A DNA stretch of 64,000 nt from Acerihabitans sp015654925 (GTDB lineage Bacteria; Pseudomonadota; Gammaproteobacteria; Enterobacterales; Enterobacteriaceae). Positions 59,266 through 64,000 of this stretch are shown here, one piece after another. The notes beneath the pieces were generated by a model that was not told where the DNA came from, made no database searches, and saw nothing but the letters and a program-made list of their open reading frames with translations. The stretch covers positions 3,162,001 through 3,226,000 of the forward strand of contig NZ_CP178732.1 of the NCBI RefSeq assembly GCF_047324175.1, given 5' to 3'. Every line of letters starts with the position of its first letter. Position 1 is the stretch's first letter. A program made the position numbers and the translations under genes.

Positions 59266-60249
59266 TTAGCGATTCACATCGACAATGATCCGGCCGCGAA
59301 TTTTGCCCTCCAGCAACGCGGCGGCGGCGGCGATCGCCTCGCCCAGGGCGATTTCCCGGCTAATGCCGGCCAACAGCTCGCCGTCCACCAGCGTGGCGAT
59401 CCGCTGCCAGGCCTCAATACGATCCGCTAGCGGCCGCATCACGCTATCCACGCCCGCCAGGGTCACGCCGCGCAGGATAAACGGCGCCACGCTGGCCGGC
59501 AAATCCATGCCCTGCGCCAGCCCGCAGGCGGCAACGGTGCCCTGATACTGTAAGCCGGCGCAGATATTGGCCAGCGTATGGCTACCCACGCTGTCAATAG
59601 CCGCGGCCCACTGCTCTTTTGCCAGCGGGCGTCCCGGCGCGGACAGCTGCGCCCGGTCGATAACCTCCACCGCGCCCAGTTGCCTGAGATGCGCAGCTTC
59701 CTCCTGACGGCCGGTGGATGCCACCACCTGATAACCCAGGCGGGCCAGGAAGGCGATGGCGAAACCGCCGACGCCGCCGTTAGCGCCGGTGACCAATACC
59801 CGGCCCTTGGCGGGGGTAACGCCGTTTCTCTCCAGCGCGATCACGGCCAGCATGGCGGTATAACCGGCCGTGCCGACGGCCATGGTCTGGCGGGAAGTTA
59901 AACCGGCGGGCAGCGGGATCAGCCAATTGCCGTCCAGACGCGCTTTTTGCGCCAGTCCGCCCCAGTGTTTTTCACCCACGCCCCAGCCGTTGAGCAGCAC
60001 GGCATCGCCGGCCTTGAACGTCGGGTGGGTGCTATGCTCCACGATACCGGCCAGATCAATGCCCGGCACCATGGGAAAGGCGCGGACCACCGGGCCTTTG
60101 CCGGTAATGGCCAGTCCGTCTTTATAGTTGAGGGTCGAGTACTCGACCCTCACCTGGACATCGCCCGCGGGCAGTTGGGCTTCGTCCAGGCTGGTGCAGC
60201 CGGCGCGATAGCCCTGCTCATCTTTTTCGATCAAAATTCCGTTAAACAT
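59266..60249 (-). CDS. acuI: AcuI/YhdH-type acrylyl-CoA reductase
   Basis: Two ATGs abut (60252 and 60249). I take the second, which has GAGGGG at a proper 5-base distance, giving 327 residues. The MDR fold shows LNYKDGLAITGKGPVVR, VPGIDLAG, GWGVGEKHWGGLAQ and the NADPH loop GANGGVGG. These segments match AcuI closely. The enzyme reduces toxic acrylyl-CoA to propionyl-CoA. It starts at the stop of the TetR gene, as in acuR-acuI pairs. Confidence 0.9.
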   Translation of the reverse strand: MFNGILIEKDEQGYRAGCTSLDEAQLPAGDVQVRVEYSTLNYKDGLAITGKGPVVRAFPMVPGIDLAGIVEHSTHPTFKAGDAVLLNGWGVGEKHWGGLAQKARLDGNWLIPLPAGLTSRQTMAVGTAGYTAMLAVIALERNGVTPAKGRVLVTGANGGVGGFAIAFLARLGYQVVASTGRQEEAAHLRQLGAVEVIDRAQLSAPGRPLAKEQWAAAIDSVGSHTLANICAGLQYQGTVAACGLAQGMDLPASVAPFILRGVTLAGVDSVMRPLADRIEAWQRIATLVDGELLAGISREIALGEAIAAAAALLEGKIRGRIIVDVNR

Positions 60250-60929
60250 CATAACCCCTCAAAAGATTGACTCGTTGTAAACGTTGCCGCCGCGTTGGTA
60301 TACGGCAGACCGGCGAAAAATCCGTGGGCAAATCGCTCCAGCGGCTGGGCGTTCCCGGCCAGCCGGGCGCGCATTACCGCCCCTTCCCAGCCAATCCAGA
60401 AGTAATCCGCCAGAGCCATGCAATCCGTCCCCGGCAGCAGTTGCCCGGCGGCGCGGGCCAACTCCAGGCAACGGGCGACCCGCTGCTGCCACGCCTGCAA
60501 AATATCGCTGAGCTGCCGGCGATAGCTGGCCGGCAGCAGGTTGACTTCCTGGCCCAGATTGCCCACCAGGCACCCCCGTTTAAACTCATATTTCGCCATG
60601 CCGCGGGCGGCGTCGGCGATAAACTCCCGCAGGCGATCCAGGGGCGGCAGTGAATCATCCAGCAGGGAGCGGTCCAGCTTGCGGGCGAAATAGCGGCCAT
60701 AAAAGGCAATGATTTCCTGGCCGAAGGCTTCTTTACTGTCGAAATAGTAATAAAACGAGCCTTTCGGCACGCCGACGCATTTCAGGATGCCGTCGATACC
60801 CGAGCCGGTAAAACCCTGCTCGGTGAGAATAGCGGTGCCCGCGCGCACCAATGCCGCCCGGGTATCGGGATTGTCGCGGGCGATTTTTGGCGGCCGGCCG
60901 CGCCGCTTAGGGGGAGATGTCCGTTGCAT
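60249..60929 (-). CDS. AcuR-like TetR-family regulator
   Basis: ATG 60929 gives 226 residues; an upstream in-frame start at 60974 would pass through the operator. The N-terminal helix-turn-helix is GSGIDGILKCVGVPKGSFYYYFDSKE, preceded by the basic RRGRPPK segment. The C-terminal ligand domain contains CLVGNLGQEV, typical of TetR_C_16/AcuR-like proteins. It is co-transcribed with acuI and has a TAGAC...GTCTA operator just upstream, so it probably represses both genes until an electrophile such as acrylate binds. Confidence 0.85.
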   Translation of the reverse strand: MQRTSPPKRRGRPPKIARDNPDTRAALVRAGTAILTEQGFTGSGIDGILKCVGVPKGSFYYYFDSKEAFGQEIIAFYGRYFARKLDRSLLDDSLPPLDRLREFIADAARGMAKYEFKRGCLVGNLGQEVNLLPASYRRQLSDILQAWQQRVARCLELARAAGQLLPGTDCMALADYFWIGWEGAVMRARLAGNAQPLERFAHGFFAGLPYTNAAATFTTSQSFEGL

Positions 60930-60939
60930 GCACCGAATA

Positions 60940-60954
60940 TAGACCGATCGTCTA
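60940..60954. promoter_or_regulatory. TetR-type operator upstream of the acuR-like gene
   Basis: TAGACCGATCGTCTA has inverted TAGAC/GTCTA ends, 11 bp before the start codon at 60929. TAGAC-type half-sites are typical of AcuR/NemR operators and the position suits autorepression. Confidence 0.7.
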
Positions 60955-61134
60955 AAATAATCAAACCCAGACACATCGCCAACGCCCGTTCCGCATTGCG
61001 CGTTAATGGCTTATTACCTACCAAGCACCCAATTTTTCGCCGTCACCGCTAGACGCTCCCGCGGCTTCATGATAAAAATCCCGCAGCCCGCCCTGCGCTA
61101 TAGATGAATATATATATGATATACAAGGATAATA

Positions 61135-63744
61135 ATGCCATCTTTCTTTGCTTCCGCCACTATTTTGCCGGCCATTATTCAGGAAATCGTACAAACCGAT
61201 ACGCGCGCCGCCGCCGACAAAAACGACCTGGGCCGACTATTTTATGCCATCAAGACCATCGGTAACCCGGCAGAGTCCCCGTCCAGGAGTTTCCCCGGGA
61301 ACAGGCGGGAGCGACCGTTAAAAGCGGCCCTGTTTACGTTGGCGCTGGTCCGCCTGACCGCATCGTCGTCCTCCCCGGCTCAAGTACCGCTGACCGGGAC
61401 CGTATCGCCCCGCGGATGGCGGATGGACAATACGCATCAGCCCGCGGCGGACCTCGTTTTGACAGCAATCCCCGATTCGTTTCACGGCCACCGGACCAAG
61501 CGTCATGTCGTTTTCCCCCCGGCCCGCCCACCGCTGGCGGAACCTGCCGACGACGGAGTGATCGTGACCAGGCTTTTCGATTTTTCGTGTTTGCACCACG
61601 GCGACGATTTGTCGCTGGCCCAGATCCTGCGCCAGATTGGCGCTACCTTGCGCCATCCCGTCACCATGCTGGCCACGGAGTCGCTTAACATCCATAGTTG
61701 GCGCTCGGGCCGGGGTTGCCCTAGCGCCGCCGACGTCCATCACCTCAACGCCATAACCGCCACCGCCGATAGCGTAACATCCAGCCTGCTGCAATTACTG
61801 CCCGGCGCCCTGCCGCTGTCGGTGCACCAAAATCTGGTGGGACCGGTATTGGAGGCCATAGCCAACGAACTGGAGCGGTGCGGTAATCCCCGCGAGACAT
61901 ATCTGGATATCGCGCAGCAAGCGCTGTTTCTGGCCAAAACCGCCCTGGATAACGCTAACTTTCGCGATAGATTGCCGCTTTACCAGCCGCCGAAACGCGG
62001 CGATTCGCTTTTACCCCGGGATCTGGGGTTCAAGAACGACGGCGGTCCCTACATCCGCATGCGCGCCGGCGGCGCCTGGCGGGAAAACCGGTTATATGAA
62101 ACCAACGGGGTCTATTCCATTCGTGACGACACGCACGGCGCGCGGGTGGCTACGGTGCGCTACAACCGCCCCGCGCAGGTGTGGGAACCTGTCCGGCCTG
62201 CGCGGTTCAGGCCGTCGCGCAAGCAGCGGGACTTTATCGCTACCCACAAGTTGGTTTACCAACCGGATAGCGTCTACCTTGAACTGAAAAACGCCAATCC
62301 CCGGTTTTATCATCAGGCGGCGATTTATCGGGTACAGCCGCCGCGCAGCGCATCGTTGCCTGCCGCCGGCCAATACGCGGTAGAAATCCAGGGCGATCTG
62401 GTGCCCGTGGTCCCGGTGGTGATTCCCCGCCAGGGCATGAAATACGAGTTGATGCATACCGGCCGTGGACGGCTGGAAAACTATCAGGTCGAGTGGGACG
62501 GCCGGCAATGGGGGTTCGCCGCCCGGACATCGCCGCATGCGGCGAAAAGCCTGGTGCGGCAGATTTCAGAGCCTATGTATGCCCCGTCCGTCTCGGCCCG
62601 CGATCTCTCCTCGCCCGATGCCCGGGGTTTGCAATGGAATCGCCGCAATGAAAGTTTTTTGCGGATCAATCATAAATATGTACGGGTCTTGCCCTATAAA
62701 AATCAACCCGGGCATTTTTTTATCAAATCCCCCCACCGGAATATCAACCTCAGATTCCGCAATAATAAATTTCAACCACAAACCGTACGGGAACGTTTAT
62801 TGCTGATAAAAACCGAAGGGCTCAGCGGCCGCGGGAGATTAAGGCCGCGCCAGCCCGCGGATATTATCAGACAGGTGTTCAGTATGGATAGGGAACAGGC
62901 GAAACGCTATTTAGGGCAATATTCGTTTGAATCCGGCGGCTTATATAACGAAATGGAATTCGCTTTGCAGCTTGAACAATACGAGCAGGTGCCGGCATGG
63001 GCCGAACGATTCAAGCGCCCGCAGGCCGCGGCCGGCCTGGACGCCCCTACAGAGGGTAGGTTCTCCCCCGGGGCGGGCCCGTCCGCTGGTGCAGATGGCG
63101 GTATCGAGAGGCTTTCCCCGGCGGGGAGCGACCATGACGATATCATGCATGTGGAACACCTGGAGGTGGGGGAAGAAATTGGCGACGGCGCCGAGGGCAT
63201 CGTCTATGAGGATAAAACCGACCCGACCTATGTGTTAAAAAAGATTAAACAATCGCAATTCACCTCATCTTTCGATCCGTCTTCAGACAATAGCAACAGT
63301 TCTGCCAGCGCATCGCTCATACCGCTTAAAGATCGCCTGGGCATGGCCAAGGCCCAAGCGGAACTGTTTTGCCGCTATTACGGCAGCGACGGCGCCAAGG
63401 TTTATTTATATGATTCCGACGTCTATATCCGGATGTTGAAAATTCCCGGCGCGTCCCTGAGGGAAATCGCGCCCGGCACCCTGCCGGACGATGCCATAGA
63501 ACGGTTTGCCACCATGGTCGGCAACCTGAACGAACTGGGTATCTGGCACGCGGATTTACATGAAGACAATGTGTTCTACGATCGCGGCAGCCAGGCGTTT
63601 TACCCTATCGATTTCAGTAATTATCGCGAAGCGTTTCTGCACATGGACGCCCGCGGCAAAAACGTGGTTAATCAAGAAAACGAACGGAACTGGCAAAGCA
63701 TCATCAATATCATTAAAAAGAAACAGCGGCGCGTGCCCGTTTAA
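61135..63744 (+). CDS. 869-residue protein of unknown architecture with C-terminal protein-kinase-like domain (effector-like)
   Basis: The gene starts at ATG 61135 behind AAGGA in an AT-rich leader. Residues 1-300 have no recognised domain and no clear signal peptide. Residues about 310-610 contain basic beta-rich segments (YETNGVYSIRDD, AIYRVQPPR, YELMHTGRGRLENYQVEWDG, FLRINHKYVRVLPYK) reminiscent of linker modules in large bacterial toxins. Residues about 675-860 read as a minimal kinase: G-loop IGDGAEGIVYED, lysine in YVLKKIKQ, catalytic loop HADLHEDNVFYD and DFS in PIDFSNYR. The HxDLxxxN plus DFSN form recalls OspG/NleH-type type III effector kinases. A translocated effector is inference. 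Confidence 0.75.
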   Translation: MPSFFASATILPAIIQEIVQTDTRAAADKNDLGRLFYAIKTIGNPAESPSRSFPGNRRERPLKAALFTLALVRLTASSSSPAQVPLTGTVSPRGWRMDNTHQPAADLVLTAIPDSFHGHRTKRHVVFPPARPPLAEPADDGVIVTRLFDFSCLHHGDDLSLAQILRQIGATLRHPVTMLATESLNIHSWRSGRGCPSAADVHHLNAITATADSVTSSLLQLLPGALPLSVHQNLVGPVLEAIANELERCGNPRETYLDIAQQALFLAKTALDNANFRDRLPLYQPPKRGDSLLPRDLGFKNDGGPYIRMRAGGAWRENRLYETNGVYSIRDDTHGARVATVRYNRPAQVWEPVRPARFRPSRKQRDFIATHKLVYQPDSVYLELKNANPRFYHQAAIYRVQPPRSASLPAAGQYAVEIQGDLVPVVPVVIPRQGMKYELMHTGRGRLENYQVEWDGRQWGFAARTSPHAAKSLVRQISEPMYAPSVSARDLSSPDARGLQWNRRNESFLRINHKYVRVLPYKNQPGHFFIKSPHRNINLRFRNNKFQPQTVRERLLLIKTEGLSGRGRLRPRQPADIIRQVFSMDREQAKRYLGQYSFESGGLYNEMEFALQLEQYEQVPAWAERFKRPQAAAGLDAPTEGRFSPGAGPSAGADGGIERLSPAGSDHDDIMHVEHLEVGEEIGDGAEGIVYEDKTDPTYVLKKIKQSQFTSSFDPSSDNSNSSASASLIPLKDRLGMAKAQAELFCRYYGSDGAKVYLYDSDVYIRMLKIPGASLREIAPGTLPDDAIERFATMVGNLNELGIWHADLHEDNVFYDRGSQAFYPIDFSNYREAFLHMDARGKNVVNQENERNWQSIINIIKKKQRRVPV

Positions 63745-64000
63745 CGCGCATGAACCAGGCCGGTATGATGGCCAGGAAAAAAAAGATCGCCACGACGTAA
63801 AAACCATCCTGATAAGCGAATAATTGCGCCTTCGGCACCAGCATACTTTCCAGATAGGCCATCGATCCCGGATTCACCCCTTCCGGCAGGCGATTGCCAA
63901 ACGGATTGCCCCAGTGGGAGAAAAGCAACCCCAGGCGGGTGATGGACTCCGCCGCAATGGCGTTGGACGCCGTCAGCGCCTGCGCCAGCGCATCGCCGTG
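63713..64000 (-). CDS. EmrB/DHA2-family drug exporter, C-terminal part (5' end outside window)
   Basis: The frame is open from the right edge to a TAA at 63713-63715, so 95 C-terminal codons are seen. The residues include the late periplasmic segment RLGLLFSHWGNPFGNR, then AYLESMLVPKAQLFAYQD and a final span FYVVAIFFFLAIIPAWFM with a basic tail, as in DHA2-type MFS exporters. Its 3' end overlaps the convergent kinase-like gene by 32 bp. Partners such as an EmrA-like protein would lie outside the window. Confidence 0.75.
   Translation of the reverse strand, partial: HGDALAQALTASNAIAAESITRLGLLFSHWGNPFGNRLPEGVNPGSMAYLESMLVPKAQLFAYQDGFYVVAIFFFLAIIPAWFMRVKRARAAVSF

Noticed and set aside
1..64000. 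CRISPR arrays, tRNA or rRNA genes, insertion sequences or prophage
   Set aside because: No spaced repeats, tRNA-like cloverleaf with CCA context, transposase or phage structural gene was recognised; the only tandem array is the contiguous 18-bp repeat at 25571-25657.

Overview
The window reads as chromosomal DNA of a GC-rich member of the Enterobacterales. The encoded proteins are close in length and motif content to enterobacterial Pta, MaeB, DpiB/DpiA, CitCDEFXG, AscG, AcuI and talarate/galactarate dehydratase. Promoters, CRP sites, a ModE box and a CusR/HprR-type box also look enterobacterial. Several broken or displaced genes (an internally deleted EcsC protein, a truncated HxlR regulator, a pta without ackA, orphan peptide-binding proteins) point to a plant-, soil- or insect-associated lineage with a remodelled genome, such as the Sodalis/Pectobacteriaceae side of the order. 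That placement is inference. I see no rRNA, tRNA, CRISPR array or insertion sequence.

Layout. 1-3.2 kb (minus): a class III aminotransferase cut by the window edge, a sialidase-fold protein and an EcsC remnant. 3.5-7.3 kb (plus): a LacI regulator, two identical 16-bp palindromic operators, an aldarate-type MFS transporter and an L-talarate/galactarate dehydratase, forming a complete hexarate uptake-and-dehydration module. 7.5-18 kb (plus): a tightly packed catabolic cluster of unknown substrate (GntR/FCD regulator, SsuABC/TauABC-type ABC transporter, zinc-less MDR reductase, hotdog thioesterase, VOC protein, acyl-CoA ligase, gamma-glutamyltransferase-fold amidohydrolase), followed by a DppA paralogue. 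18-21 kb: sodC with an altered zinc site, an OppA/MppA-like binding protein and a 52-residue DUF3309 protein. 21-23.3 kb (minus): pta. 23.4-28.3 kb: a beta-glucoside PTS (IIB, IIC, IIA), a GH1 6-phospho-beta-glucosidase and a convergent AscG-like LacI regulator, with a clear operator and CRP site. 28.5-30.6 kb (minus): glutathione peroxidase, PPK2, isochorismatase-like hydrolase.

30.7-44 kb: a citrate-fermentation island. One minus-strand operon runs 2HCT citrate carrier, FAH-family protein, citC, citD, citE, citF, citX, citG, then a serine hydrolase translationally coupled to citG. The divergent plus-strand citAB (dpiBA) two-component system shares a 382-bp control region carrying paired TTTTAATGG repeats and a CRP site. 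No oxaloacetate decarboxylase subunits are present; the FAH-family protein, a fold that includes oxaloacetate decarboxylases, sits where that step is needed, and maeB lies just beyond citB.

44-51.4 kb: a ModA-like protein lacking a signal peptide; a FecCD-type ABC transporter whose promoter overlaps a near-perfect ModE box, indicating molybdate/tungstate uptake; an orphan FabF with a truncated HxlR gene; and a CadC/MarT-like membrane regulator paired with a FidL-like protein. 51.5-57.6 kb: a dCACHE-GGDEF diguanylate cyclase, then a three-gene operon (periplasmic DUF5666-like protein, cytochrome b, Tat-lipoprotein molybdopterin oxidoreductase) divergent from an HprRS/CusRS-like two-component system, with a 24-bp perfect palindrome between them. 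57.7-61 kb: a formaldehyde-dehydrogenase-like zinc enzyme and an AcuR/AcuI-type pair. 61.1-63.7 kb: an 869-residue protein of unknown architecture ending in a protein-kinase-like domain resembling type III effector kinases; this is the most novel-looking gene. The right edge cuts an EmrB-type exporter gene.
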